Below are positions 17,551 to 25,635 of a DNA stretch of 64,000 bases, in pieces (within the stretch, counting starts at the first letter, position 1; each line of letters begins with the position of its first letter). Where the stretch lies: NCBI RefSeq assembly GCF_018860425.1, contig NZ_JAHKPI010000014.1, positions 310,001 through 374,000 on the forward strand, in the 5' to 3' direction. The position numbers and the translations under genes were made by a program. Origin of the DNA: Marinobacter sp. F3R08 (GTDB lineage: Bacteria > Pseudomonadota > Gammaproteobacteria > Pseudomonadales > Oleiphilaceae). The notes beneath the pieces are model-generated. The model did no database searches, had not been told where the DNA came from, and saw only the letters and a list, made by a program, of their open reading frames with translations.

Positions 17551-18120
17551 TCAGCGATTATTGCTGATAAGCGTGAGAAATTCGGTGCGAGTTGCCTGGG
17601 ACTTACGGAACTGACCCAGCATCATCGACGTTTTCATGCGTGAGTTCTGTTTTTCAACGCCTCGCATCATCATGCACATGTGTTGGGCTTCGATCACCAC
17701 GGCAACGCCTTTGGCGTCAGTGACGCTTTCGACGGCTTCTGCAATCTGCCGGGTGAGATTCTCCTGAATCTGCAGTCGGCGGGCATACATATCAACGATG
17801 CGGGCGAATTTGGACAGTCCCAGCACCTTGCCCTGAGGCAGGTAGGCGATGTGACATTTTCCAATGAAGGGCAGCATGTGGTGTTCGCACATGCTGTAAA
17901 GCTCGATGTCCTGCACCACCACCATTTCATCCATGGCGGATTCGAATACCGCGTTATTGACCAGGTCGCCAAGATCCTGTTGATAGCCGCAAGTCAGGAA
18001 CTGCATTGCTTTGGCCGCGCGCATGGGGGTGTCTTGCAGACCGTCTCGATTGGTGTCTTCGCCGAGCCCGTTGATAATGGCTCGAAAGTGCCCCGAGAGG
18101 TCGTCAAGGAGTTTGGTCAT
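17551..18120 (-). CDS. folE: GTP cyclohydrolase I (FolE)
   Basis: Converts GTP to 7,8-dihydroneopterin triphosphate, the first step of folate and pterin synthesis. The 189-residue protein has the zinc site [13 protein letters not shown] (Cys near residue 77 with the following His pair) and the second zinc cysteine in [12 protein letters not shown] near 147. [13 protein letters not shown] and [16 protein letters not shown] are also canonical. It heads a folE-folX-yccU-like group. GGACAAG precedes the ATG. A homodecamer in the cytoplasm is the known form. Confidence 0.95.
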   Translation of the reverse strand: MTKLLDDLSGHFRAIINGLGEDTNRDGLQDTPMRAAKAMQFLTCGYQQDLGDLVNNAVFESAMDEMVVVQDIELYSMCEHHMLPFIGKCHIAYLPQGKVLGLSKFARIVDMYARRLQIQENLTRQIAEAVESVTDAKGVAVVIEAQHMCMMMRGVEKQNSRMKTSMMLGQFRKSQATRTEFLTLISNNR

Positions 18121-18306
18121 AGTCTTGTCCGATTAGCAGTGTCTTACGAGGGCCAAAGCTTAAGGCAATTTGCCCGCTATCTCTACGGTTTACGGTGCCC
18201 GGGCGGGAAAAGACCACATTGTTGAGATGTCTGGTGCCCGGACTGTGGCAGCGCGGGCCGCTTTGTTCTACAGTCTCAGGCTATGAATAGTCACCGGGGA
18301 CAAGGC

Positions 18307-19227
18307 ATGGAACAGGTGATACCCACCGCTGGAGGGGCTTCCGCCGCAGGCCAGGACGCAGGTACCCTTGGAGGGTGGCAACAGGGAGGTAAATGGTTCA
18401 GTTTCGAGGGGCATGCCATTTTCAGCCGAATGGCCGGCTCAGGAGAACCGCTGATCCTGATTCATGGTTTTCCCACCGCCAGCTGGGACTGGAATCGCCT
18501 CTGGCCGATGCTGGTTCAGCAGTATAATGTGCTGACCCTGGACATGCTGGGCTTCGGCTTCTCTGACAAGCCTACGGACTATGAATACAGCATCGAAGAC
18601 CAGGCCGACCTGTTCCAGGGGTGGATTGAGGGGCTTGGTTTGCCCTCCGTTCACCTGTTGGCTCACGATTATGGCTGCAGCGTGGCTCAGGAGCTGCTGG
18701 CCAGGGAGCAGGAAGGTGAGCTGCCTTTCCGGATTGCCAGTATCTGCTTGCTCAATGGTGCTCTTTTTCCGGAAGTTCACAATCCGTTGCTGATTCAGAG
18801 ACTGCTGAGAAGCCCCTTTGGCGGGTTGATCAGCCGAGTCCTTACCCGGCGCAGCTTCGAGCGCAATTTCCGCGGTCTGTTCGGCGACCAGAATCCACCT
18901 GACCGTCAGGACATGGAGGATTTCTGGCATTTGCTTACCTACAATAACGGGCGGGGTATCCTGCATCATCTGATCCAGTTCATGGAAGAGCGCCGCTGTC
19001 ACCGGAATCGCTGGGTAGGTGCGTTGCAGAAGGCGGCGCAGCCGATGCGACTGATCTCGGGAACGGCCGATCCGGTGTCAGGAGCGGGCATGGCCCGCCG
19101 GTATCGGGAGTTGATATCCGATAGCGATGTGGTCTGTCTGAGAAATATCGGGCATTACCCGCATTTTGAGTGTCCCTGGGACGTTTTCAGCGCCTACAGG
19201 GAGTTTCGCAAACGCTGCGATCGGTAA
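18307..19227 (+). CDS. Alpha/beta hydrolase with Asp nucleophile (MEST/epoxide hydrolase-like)
   Basis: 306-residue alpha/beta-fold hydrolase. The oxyanion HGFP is at 53-56. The nucleophile elbow reads LLAHDYGCSVAQELL, which puts Asp (D121) rather than Ser at the nucleophile position, as in haloalkane dehalogenases, epoxide hydrolases and the MEST subgroup. The acid is likely in ISGTADPVSG and the base His in NIGHYPHFECP. The substrate is unknown. An in-frame ATG at 18283 would add 8 residues; 18307 is preferred because GGGGA lies at better spacing. Divergent from folE. Confidence 0.85.
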   Translation: MEQVIPTAGGASAAGQDAGTLGGWQQGGKWFSFEGHAIFSRMAGSGEPLILIHGFPTASWDWNRLWPMLVQQYNVLTLDMLGFGFSDKPTDYEYSIEDQADLFQGWIEGLGLPSVHLLAHDYGCSVAQELLAREQEGELPFRIASICLLNGALFPEVHNPLLIQRLLRSPFGGLISRVLTRRSFERNFRGLFGDQNPPDRQDMEDFWHLLTYNNGRGILHHLIQFMEERRCHRNRWVGALQKAAQPMRLISGTADPVSGAGMARRYRELISDSDVVCLRNIGHYPHFECPWDVFSAYREFRKRCDR

Positions 19228-19251
19228 ACGGAACGCCCGGGTTGCCGGGCA

Positions 19252-20319
19252 TCAGCGCGATACGGGATCAGGCCTGTCCTCGGCACCCCGGCCGACAACC
19301 GGTAGCGGGCGGGCCGCATTGAACACCTGGTTGCGACCCCGGGATTTCGCTTCGTACAGCGCCTGGTCCGCCCGATTCAGCCAGACCGACCAGGTTTCGC
19401 CCTTGCTGACTTCAGCGACACTGGCACTGGCGGTTACCTTGATGTCGTCAAGAAAGGGCCGGGCACTGATGCTGGTCAGCAGCTGATTGGCAAGAATGTC
19501 TGCGTCTTTCTGGCGGGTTTCCGGCAGCACGATCATGAATTCCTCGCCCCCGATCCGGAACAACTGATCACTTTCCCTCAAGCGGGATCTGAGGCGCAGC
19601 GCCATTTCGGTAAGCACTTTATCGCCGGCCAGGTGGCCCCACTGATCATTGATCGTCTTGAAATAGTCCAGGTCCAGAAGGATCAGACTGGACACCCTCT
19701 CGTACCGCTCTCGCATCTGAATCTGGCTATTGAGAATGTCCGCCAGCTGCGAGCGGTTCAGGCAACCGGTCAGTGGGTCCGTGGTGGCCAGCCGAGTCAG
19801 CTCCTGCTGAAGCTTGCCCACCAGAAAAGCAAAAATCATGGCGAAAAGGCAGGTCAGGCCAAGGGAAAAGGTGATCCGCCAGAAGTCGGCTTCCGGGAAG
19901 CGCAGAAAAGAAACCACGGCCATGACAATCACGAAAACGATATTGCTACCGATAGCCTCTCTTAGCGGTAGCAGGAAGAACAGTGCTGTTGCGGAAGGGT
20001 AGGCCCAGTACAGGCCTGTGTGGCCATTGATGTGCGTAGAGTAGGCGGCGCTGATCACCGCAAGCAGAGGGAACAGGCGGCCCTGGAGAAAATAGGAGCC
20101 ACGAAATTTCAGGAAACCGATCACCAGGAGCGCGTTGGTTGCGAATAGCAGCAGTATTGCAGAGAGTAGAAAATTGGTTTGCTGCCACTGGATGACAATC
20201 AGCGGCGCTACCGCGACGAAGGCCCAGAAATGCAGGTGATAGACCAATTGGCGCTTGAAGCCCAGAACCGCAAGGGTGGGGTTGGTGGCGAGTCTGGGAG
20301 GGGGTAATGGAAAATGCAC
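19252..20319 (-). CDS. Membrane diguanylate cyclase (7-helix-like N-terminus plus GGDEF)
   Basis: 355 residues. The first 180 contain about six hydrophobic segments with short loops, an integral-membrane sensor of unknown ligand. The GGDEF domain begins TTDPLTGCLNRSQL. The active loop is GGEEF near 255, a functional variant, and RESD just before it (RESDQLFRIGGEEF) is an inhibitory I-site. Cyclic di-GMP synthesis with product inhibition is therefore expected. The start is GTG at 20319 with AGCAGGAG at good spacing. It is convergent with the alpha/beta hydrolase, 24 bp apart. Confidence 0.88.
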   Translation of the reverse strand: MHFPLPPPRLATNPTLAVLGFKRQLVYHLHFWAFVAVAPLIVIQWQQTNFLLSAILLLFATNALLVIGFLKFRGSYFLQGRLFPLLAVISAAYSTHINGHTGLYWAYPSATALFFLLPLREAIGSNIVFVIVMAVVSFLRFPEADFWRITFSLGLTCLFAMIFAFLVGKLQQELTRLATTDPLTGCLNRSQLADILNSQIQMRERYERVSSLILLDLDYFKTINDQWGHLAGDKVLTEMALRLRSRLRESDQLFRIGGEEFMIVLPETRQKDADILANQLLTSISARPFLDDIKVTASASVAEVSKGETWSVWLNRADQALYEAKSRGRNQVFNAARPLPVVGRGAEDRPDPVSR

Positions 20320-20511
20320 AGCTACTCCTGCTGTTCGAATCGAATCCGCCCGCTTCCTGTTTCGGGACCTACCGGGAGTCTAGCATGGCCATGCATTTAA
20401 TGAAGCAGAGAGTGTCGTTTATGGTCGCGATTAATTTTGTTCGTTGGCCGGCCCATGTCCATTTCGCTAAACTCCCGGAATCCATTCAGGGAGACGCCCA
20501 GGGACGACCTT

Positions 20512-21594
20512 ATGACTGCTATTCATACCCGAGAACCGGCACTGGTTATCCGCGCCGGACGGCGCACCATGCAGCGCCTCAAGGAAAAACCTCTGACGCC
20601 GGAGGACGTGCACGTTATACCGGGCGCTGCCGGTGGCCCCAAGGCACTGGGAATCAGTGGCCTGGACAAGGCCATTTTCGGTGACTGGTTACCTCGGGTG
20701 CCGCAGGAACGATCGCTGATCGGCTCATCAATCGGAAGCTGGCGCTTTGCGGCCGTTGCTTCTTCCGATGATCCGAAAGCCCAACTCGCTCGACTGGCTG
20801 ATCTGTACACGTCCCAGCGTTTTGCCAAGGGCGTCAGCGCAGCGGAAGTGAGCCGCAAGAGCGTATTGTTTCTGGACGAGTTGCTCGCTGGGCGGGAAGA
20901 CTACATTCTGAACCATCCCTGGTACCGGCTGAACGTGGTGGTCGTTCGAAGCCTTGGTATGCTGGCAGAAGATGCACGGGGACGGTTAGGCCTCGGCCTG
21001 ATGAGTGCCATCAGTGCCAATTTGGTGAGCCGACGGCATCTGGGCAGGTTCATGGAGCGAGGTATTATCCATGACAACCGTCTGAAAGCGCCTGTGTCCA
21101 AGCTGGTGGATTTCCCCAGTCATGAGGTTGCGCTGACCCGCGACAACCTGTTGCCGGCTCTCCTGGCGTCTGCGTCTATACCGCTTGTTATGTCCGGTGT
21201 CCGTAACATTCCCGGTGCCCCCGAAGGCCTGTATCGCGATGGCGGTCTTCTGGATTATCACCTGGATCTGCCCTATCAGCAGCCGGGTGTGGTGCTATAT
21301 CCTCACTTCACCGACAGGGTGGTGCCCGGTTGGTTCGATAAGTCCTTGCCCTGGCGGCGGGGAGACGCCACCCGGTTGCAGGATGTACTCCTGGTGGCAC
21401 CTTCAAAAACCTATCTGGCATCACTGCCTGACCGTAAGCTGCCGGACAGAAAGGATTTCGAGCGCTACGTCGGGGACGATGCCGGCCGGGAGCGAGCCTG
21501 GCGAACGGCCATTGCCGAGAGTGAGCGTCTGGGGGATGAGTTTCTGGAACTTGTCGAAACCGGGCGTCTGCCCGATGTCGTCAAGCCTCTCTGA
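20512..21594 (+). CDS. Patatin-like phospholipase family protein
   Basis: 360-residue protein with a plausible Ser-Asp dyad of the patatin type. The nucleophile motif GSSIG at 71-75 (S73) follows a glycine-rich oxyanion stretch, PGAAGGPKALG. The Asp is D243 in YRDGGLLDYH, the DGG motif of patatins. No signal peptide is visible. The frame is open from 20437, but ATG 20512, preceded by GGGA at proper spacing, is the better start. Lipid hydrolase activity is inferred from motifs; the physiological substrate is unknown. No operon partner is apparent. Confidence 0.8.
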   Translation: MTAIHTREPALVIRAGRRTMQRLKEKPLTPEDVHVIPGAAGGPKALGISGLDKAIFGDWLPRVPQERSLIGSSIGSWRFAAVASSDDPKAQLARLADLYTSQRFAKGVSAAEVSRKSVLFLDELLAGREDYILNHPWYRLNVVVVRSLGMLAEDARGRLGLGLMSAISANLVSRRHLGRFMERGIIHDNRLKAPVSKLVDFPSHEVALTRDNLLPALLASASIPLVMSGVRNIPGAPEGLYRDGGLLDYHLDLPYQQPGVVLYPHFTDRVVPGWFDKSLPWRRGDATRLQDVLLVAPSKTYLASLPDRKLPDRKDFERYVGDDAGRERAWRTAIAESERLGDEFLELVETGRLPDVVKPL

Positions 21595-21656
21595 GCGCAG
21601 AACATCCCTGAGAAGGACTATACTGGTTTGGTACAGTCATCAATCGGGTGAGCGCT

Positions 21657-21908
21657 ATGTCGTCTGATGAAAAACCGGTCGTTGCCAGTAAAACGCCATA
21701 CTCAGTCATGGTGGACGCGGGAAAGAACTACTTTTGGTGTGCCTGTGGCCGAAGCGGGAGCCAGCCGTTCTGTGACGGTTCCCATAGAGGAACAGGCATA
21801 AGCCCGGTCAGATACGAGGCTGAGAAGAAAGAGTGGGTCTGGTTCTGTGGTTGCAAGCAGACGGGAAACGCCCCTCTGTGCGATGGCAGTCACAAGCATC
21901 TCGACTAG
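21657..21908 (+). CDS. Double-CDGSH iron-sulfur protein
   Basis: 83-residue protein with two CDGSH-type [2Fe-2S] sites: CACGRSGSQPFCDGSH (C28, C30, C39, H43) and CGCKQTGNAPLCDGSH (C64, C66, C75, H79). Each has the CXCX8C...H ligand set characteristic of mitoNEET-like clusters, so two labile clusters are expected in one chain, as in CISD3-type proteins. A role in redox or iron-sulfur handling is family-level inference. ATG 21657 is chosen over 21648 because GGGTGA is correctly spaced. It is convergent with znuB. Confidence 0.88.
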   Translation: MSSDEKPVVASKTPYSVMVDAGKNYFWCACGRSGSQPFCDGSHRGTGISPVRYEAEKKEWVWFCGCKQTGNAPLCDGSHKHLD

Positions 21909-21945
21909 AGCGCCATGCGTCGCCGTGTATTATTCCTGAAGCGTC

Positions 21946-22758
21946 TCAGGCCCGAGCCCTGCCTGCGGTACCGTATACCAGTAGAAAAACGGCGAAAGCT
22001 GTTACCACAACCGACGGCCCGGCGGGCGTGTCCAGATGCCAGGACAGACTCAGGCCGCCAGTGACGGCAATGAACCCGAAGGCGACCGCCATGACCACCA
22101 TGACTTCCGGGTTGTGGGCCAGCCGTCTCGCGGTAGCGGCAGGAATGATGAGCAAGGCTGTTATGAGCAGTACGCCAACAATCTTCATGGCCACGGCTAT
22201 GACCAGGGAGAACATCAGCATCAGGATCAATCTGAGGCGCTCCACGGCGACGCCCTCCACCCTGGCGAGTTCCTCATGAATTGTACTCATTAGCAGCCCG
22301 CGCCAGAGCAACGCCAGAAGAAAGAGAATCAATGCCGCGCCACCATAAATCCAGATCAAGTCATTGCGGCTCATGGCCAGCAGATCTCCAAACAGCAAGC
22401 CTGCCAGGTCTACGCGGACGTCCGGCATGAAGCTCAAGGTGACCAGGCCGATGGCCAGCGCGCTGTGGGCAAGAATGCCAAGAAGAGTGTCGGTGGCGAG
22501 GGTTCGCAGCCGAGACAAAAACACCAGGGCAATGGCCAGAACCAAGCAGGTGATGATGACGCCAAGGTTCAGCGGAATGCTGATCAGGAAGCTGAGTGCA
22601 ATGCCCAGCAGAGCCGAGTGCGCGAGGGTATCGCCAAAATAGGCCATACGGCGCCACACGGCGAAACAACCCAGTGGACCTGCCACCAAAGCGACGCCCA
22701 GGCCGCCGATCAGGGCGCGCCAGAAGAAATCGTCCAGAATGGCATCAATGGTGTGCAT
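21946..22758 (-). CDS. znuB: Zinc ABC transporter permease ZnuB
   Basis: 270-residue inner-membrane permease with about eight hydrophobic segments, ABC-3 family. Landmarks are RRMAYFGDTLAHSALLGIAL and TDTLLGILAHSALAIGL, and VGVLLITALLIIPAATARRLA near the C-terminus. The open frame runs 195 bp further upstream, but that part overlaps znuC. ATG 22758 with GGAG 8 nt upstream gives the family start MHTIDAILDDFFWRAL and a 14-nt overlap with znuC. With ZnuC it forms the zinc import channel; the binding protein ZnuA is not in this window. Confidence 0.92.
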   Translation of the reverse strand: MHTIDAILDDFFWRALIGGLGVALVAGPLGCFAVWRRMAYFGDTLAHSALLGIALSFLISIPLNLGVIITCLVLAIALVFLSRLRTLATDTLLGILAHSALAIGLVTLSFMPDVRVDLAGLLFGDLLAMSRNDLIWIYGGAALILFLLALLWRGLLMSTIHEELARVEGVAVERLRLILMLMFSLVIAVAMKIVGVLLITALLIIPAATARRLAHNPEVMVVMAVAFGFIAVTGGLSLSWHLDTPAGPSVVVTAFAVFLLVYGTAGRARA

Positions 22759-23542
22759 GATCACACTCCGGGTGTCCGCCATGGCTGGTCGGTGCGTCAG
22801 GGGCGCCGCCGTTGATGACATCACCATGCAGATTGTGACTGTGGTTATGGTGATGATGATAGACCGCCAGAGACTCTGCCACCGGTCGGCCAAACGTCTC
22901 GATGAAGGCCGGGTCGTGGGAGATGTCCTCAGGGTAACCACTGCAACAGACATGCTGATTCAGGCAGATAACCTTGTCAGTGGCCGCCATGACCAGATGC
23001 AGATCGTGAGAGATCATGATCACACCGCAGTGCAGCTCATCTCGTAATTGGCGAATCAGGTTATACAGTGAGGCCTGACCGTTGATATCCACGCCCTGGG
23101 CTGGTTCATCAAGTACCAGGAGATCCGGTTTACGGGCCAGGGCTCTGGCGAGTAATAATCGCTGTTTCTCGCCTCCAGACAGGTGGTGTACGGAGGCATG
23201 CAACAGGTGGCTGACGCCGGTGCGAGTCAAGGCAGACTCGCATTCGGCCAGCGACTTGCCGCTGAGCAGCATAAAGCGTTTGACGCTCAGCGGCAGCGTA
23301 CTTTCCAGTGTCAGATGCTGAGGAACATAGCCAATCACCAGATCCTTTTTGAGAGAAACCTGGCCGGAGGATACCTTCTGGATTCCCAGTATCGCTTTGA
23401 TCAGCGTTGTTTTGCCCGCCCCGTTGGGGCCGATAATAGTGACGATATCGCCCCGGTGAACCTTCAGATTCACCCGATCCACCACGAGCCGTTCATCAAA
23501 GCGGATTGTAAGATTGTCCAGGCTAACCAGAGAATCAGCCAT
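22745..23542 (-). CDS. znuC: Zinc ABC transporter ATPase ZnuC
   Basis: 265-residue ATP-binding subunit. Walker A is GPNGAGKTT at 38-46, the signature is LSGGEKQR, Walker B is LLVLDEPAQGVD, and the switch His is in MISHDLHLV. The C-terminal 40 residues are rich in histidine (YHHHHNHSHN and later CDHAHH), a likely zinc-binding or zinc-sensing tail beyond the ATPase fold. It overlaps zur by 8 nt at its start and znuB by 14 nt at its end, so the three genes are translationally linked. GGCGGAG precedes the ATG. Confidence 0.93.
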   Translation of the reverse strand: MADSLVSLDNLTIRFDERLVVDRVNLKVHRGDIVTIIGPNGAGKTTLIKAILGIQKVSSGQVSLKKDLVIGYVPQHLTLESTLPLSVKRFMLLSGKSLAECESALTRTGVSHLLHASVHHLSGGEKQRLLLARALARKPDLLVLDEPAQGVDINGQASLYNLIRQLRDELHCGVIMISHDLHLVMAATDKVICLNQHVCCSGYPEDISHDPAFIETFGRPVAESLAVYHHHHNHSHNLHGDVINGGAPDAPTSHGGHPECDHAHH

Positions 23543-24026
23543 CGTCGGGCTCCGCCTGGCAGCGGGGACACAGGCCTGAGACTTCGAGGGTGGTGTTCTC
23601 GGCCTGAAAGCCCACTCCGGAAGCTGCTTTGCGAATTTCCGTTGAGACTGCCGTTGCCGTTAACTCCAGGACATTGCTGCAGGCCCGACAGATCAGGAAC
23701 ATGCCGGTATGATTCTCTCCGGCATGTGTGCAGCCAATAAAGGCGTTGAGCGAGGCAATGCGATGCACCAGACCATGCTGTTGCAGGAAGTCCAGCGCGC
23801 GGTAAACCGTGGGCGGGGCCGCATTGTGTCCATCAGAGGACAGCTCTGAAAGCACATCGTAGGCTCCCAGGGGTCTATGGGACTGCCAGATAAGTTCCAG
23901 AACCCGCTCCCGAATCGGTGTAAGCCGGGCGTTTTGCTGCTGACAGATTGCTCTTGCGTCAGTCAGGGCCTGGCTGACGCAGGCGTCGTGGTTGTGAGGC
24001 CGATAGGGAATGGCGCGGGCAGACAT
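23535..24026 (-). CDS. zur: Zinc uptake regulator Zur (Fur family)
   Basis: 163-residue Fur-family repressor that uses Zn(II) as co-repressor. The DNA-binding domain includes LTPIRERVLELIWQSHRPLG and APPTVYRALDFLQQHGLVHR. The dimerisation domain has the structural-zinc pairs CRACS and CPRC, and residues such as HAGENHTGMFLIC fit Zur. The context (head of zur-znuC-znuB) makes Zur far likelier than Fur. A Zur-box-like sequence lies just upstream at 24048-24063, so autoregulation is expected. Confidence 0.93.
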   Translation of the reverse strand: MSARAIPYRPHNHDACVSQALTDARAICQQQNARLTPIRERVLELIWQSHRPLGAYDVLSELSSDGHNAAPPTVYRALDFLQQHGLVHRIASLNAFIGCTHAGENHTGMFLICRACSNVLELTATAVSTEIRKAASGVGFQAENTTLEVSGLCPRCQAEPDDG

Positions 24027-24047
24027 GGTCGGAATCCTGCAAAATTT

Positions 24048-24063
24048 GAAATATTATAACATT
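24048..24063. promoter_or_regulatory. Zur-box-like operator upstream of zur
   Basis: gaaatattataacatt lies 22-37 bp upstream of the zur ATG. It matches the left half of the known gammaproteobacterial Zur box (GAAATGTTATAATATAACATTTC) at most positions, but the right half is degenerate. It also contains TATAAT-like sequence on the minus strand that could be the -10 element of zur. Binding is inferred. Confidence 0.5.
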
Positions 24064-24106
24064 GGCAGGGCTGTCTGACATGCCCGGCATTGGAGTCAGT
24101 GACCAA

Positions 24107-24568
24107 TCAATGTCGGGACTGTGCAACCAGAGATTCCAGGAAGTTCAGGTTCGGAATCCAGGCGTTCTCGCCGTCTATCTCAACCTGCATGAGGTCTGCA
24201 GGGCCCGGCTCGTCGTCCAGTTTCCTGACCTGTTCTTCGGTTATACGGGCCTGGCTGGGAATGCCCTGGGTAACCAGAGCCATAAAGGGAATGTCTTTAT
24301 GGTGCTCACTGATGGTGTTGAGTACAACAATACGGCCGCGATTGTCGCCCGGAACGGTAAGCTCACCCCCGTTGGCCGCATCGTAAGAGATCACCGGGAG
24401 TTGAAGGCCTCGCCAGTCCAGGTAACCAACCAGCCATTCCGGTGTATTGGTGCCGGCATCTCTGCTGGCGTAATCGACCACTTCCGCAATCGAGACGTTA
24501 GGGAGCAACAGTTGCCGACCGCTCATGGGAATCATGACGCAGGAGAGGGATTGGCTGTTGTCATTCAT
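24107..24568 (-). CDS. chpC: CheW-like coupling protein ChpC
   Basis: 153-residue CheW-domain protein, the last gene of the Pil-Chp operon. It starts SQSLSCVMIPMSGRQLLLPN, with WLVGYLDWRGLQLPVISYD and IVVLNTISEH in CheW-fold positions. In Pseudomonas ChpC is a second adaptor, besides PilI, between receptors and the ChpA kinase. It lies 11 bp after chpB. Assigned by fold and position. Confidence 0.85.
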   Translation of the reverse strand: MNDNSQSLSCVMIPMSGRQLLLPNVSIAEVVDYASRDAGTNTPEWLVGYLDWRGLQLPVISYDAANGGELTVPGDNRGRIVVLNTISEHHKDIPFMALVTQGIPSQARITEEQVRKLDDEPGPADLMQVEIDGENAWIPNLNFLESLVAQSRH

Positions 24569-24579
24569 TGCGTGTTACC

Positions 24580-25635
24580 TCAGGCGGAGTCCCGTTTCTG
24601 CCGGCTCTTGAGCAGGCAGGATTCTTCGATGGTTTTTATCAGTTCCCGAGCTAGTTGCTCTGGGGTGCCACAAAATCCGGTGCAGCCGGTGGCGGCCACG
24701 GATTCGGGCATGGAGCTGTTGCCGCAACTTTTACTCTCCTGAACCCAGATCCGGCTACCGTAGGCTTTCAGTAAAGGTGCTGCAATCGCGCCATCATTAC
24801 CCATGCCGGAAAAAAGAATAGCATGGCAGCGCTGGCCGTAATGATCTGCGACATTCAGCAGGACCTGATCAATAGAAGGCCCGTAGGGCCCTGGCCAGGG
24901 ATCAGAGGTTTCGGTCAGGGTCCCCTGTTCGCTCAGCTTCCATTCGTGCTCTACCGGCATCAGCACAACATCACCGTTTCGAACCTGATAACCTTCTTGC
25001 GCCGGTTTGAGCTGGTAGTGGGCATGGCGTCCCAGTACGCGCGTCAAAACCTCGGTGAAGTTACCATCAATGTGTTGGGCGTAAATAAAACCGACCGGTA
25101 GACTCGGGGGCAGGTGATCGAGAAACGTTTTTACCGCCGCTGGTCCCCCCAGTGAGGCGCCCAGAATCCAGACCTCCTCGGCCACCGACCCGGGGGCTGC
25201 TGGCGGAACCCAGTATGGCAGCCCCGGCGAAGATGTTGCCGTCGCCGCGTCCTGCTCCAGCTGTGCCAGCGTCGCTTCGGAGTCCAGTTCTTCCAGATGC
25301 CCCAGTTGCTGTTCCAGTTTGTCCAGCAGTCGTCTTTCCCAACGAAAATACTCAGTACCCCCGGGCCTGGGCGTTTCGTCCAGCCCGAACAGAACCGGTG
25401 CCTCTGTGTTCTCAAGCAGGTGATCGAACAGCAAAGGGTGATCGGCCTCGTCTTCGAGCGTCACCAGCCAGACGCTGACATCCGGAAACACCGGATAGGC
25501 CAGCAAACGGTCCGGATCTCCGGAAAAACCCACCTCAAGGCCAAACTTGGATGTGGCGGCCTGCAGCCGATGTCGTTGCAAGACGACATCAGACACAATC
25601 CCGACGCGTGGCCGGCCAGGCTGGCCGGTCATCAC
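24580..25635 (-). CDS. chpB: CheB-type methylesterase ChpB
   Basis: 351 residues. The C-terminal methylesterase domain has the catalytic triad S161 (LGASLGG), H188 (YAQHID) and D281 (SGMGNDGA), so it should demethylate or deamidate the receptor PilJ. The N-terminal 120 residues do not show the DD/D/K phospho-acceptor set of a receiver domain, so unlike CheB it is probably not activated by phosphorylation in the usual way. Its ATG overlaps the chpA stop (ATGA, 4 nt), and chpC follows 11 bp later. Confidence 0.88.
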   Translation of the reverse strand: MMTGQPGRPRVGIVSDVVLQRHRLQAATSKFGLEVGFSGDPDRLLAYPVFPDVSVWLVTLEDEADHPLLFDHLLENTEAPVLFGLDETPRPGGTEYFRWERRLLDKLEQQLGHLEELDSEATLAQLEQDAATATSSPGLPYWVPPAAPGSVAEEVWILGASLGGPAAVKTFLDHLPPSLPVGFIYAQHIDGNFTEVLTRVLGRHAHYQLKPAQEGYQVRNGDVVLMPVEHEWKLSEQGTLTETSDPWPGPYGPSIDQVLLNVADHYGQRCHAILFSGMGNDGAIAAPLLKAYGSRIWVQESKSCGNSSMPESVAATGCTGFCGTPEQLARELIKTIEESCLLKSRQKRDSA

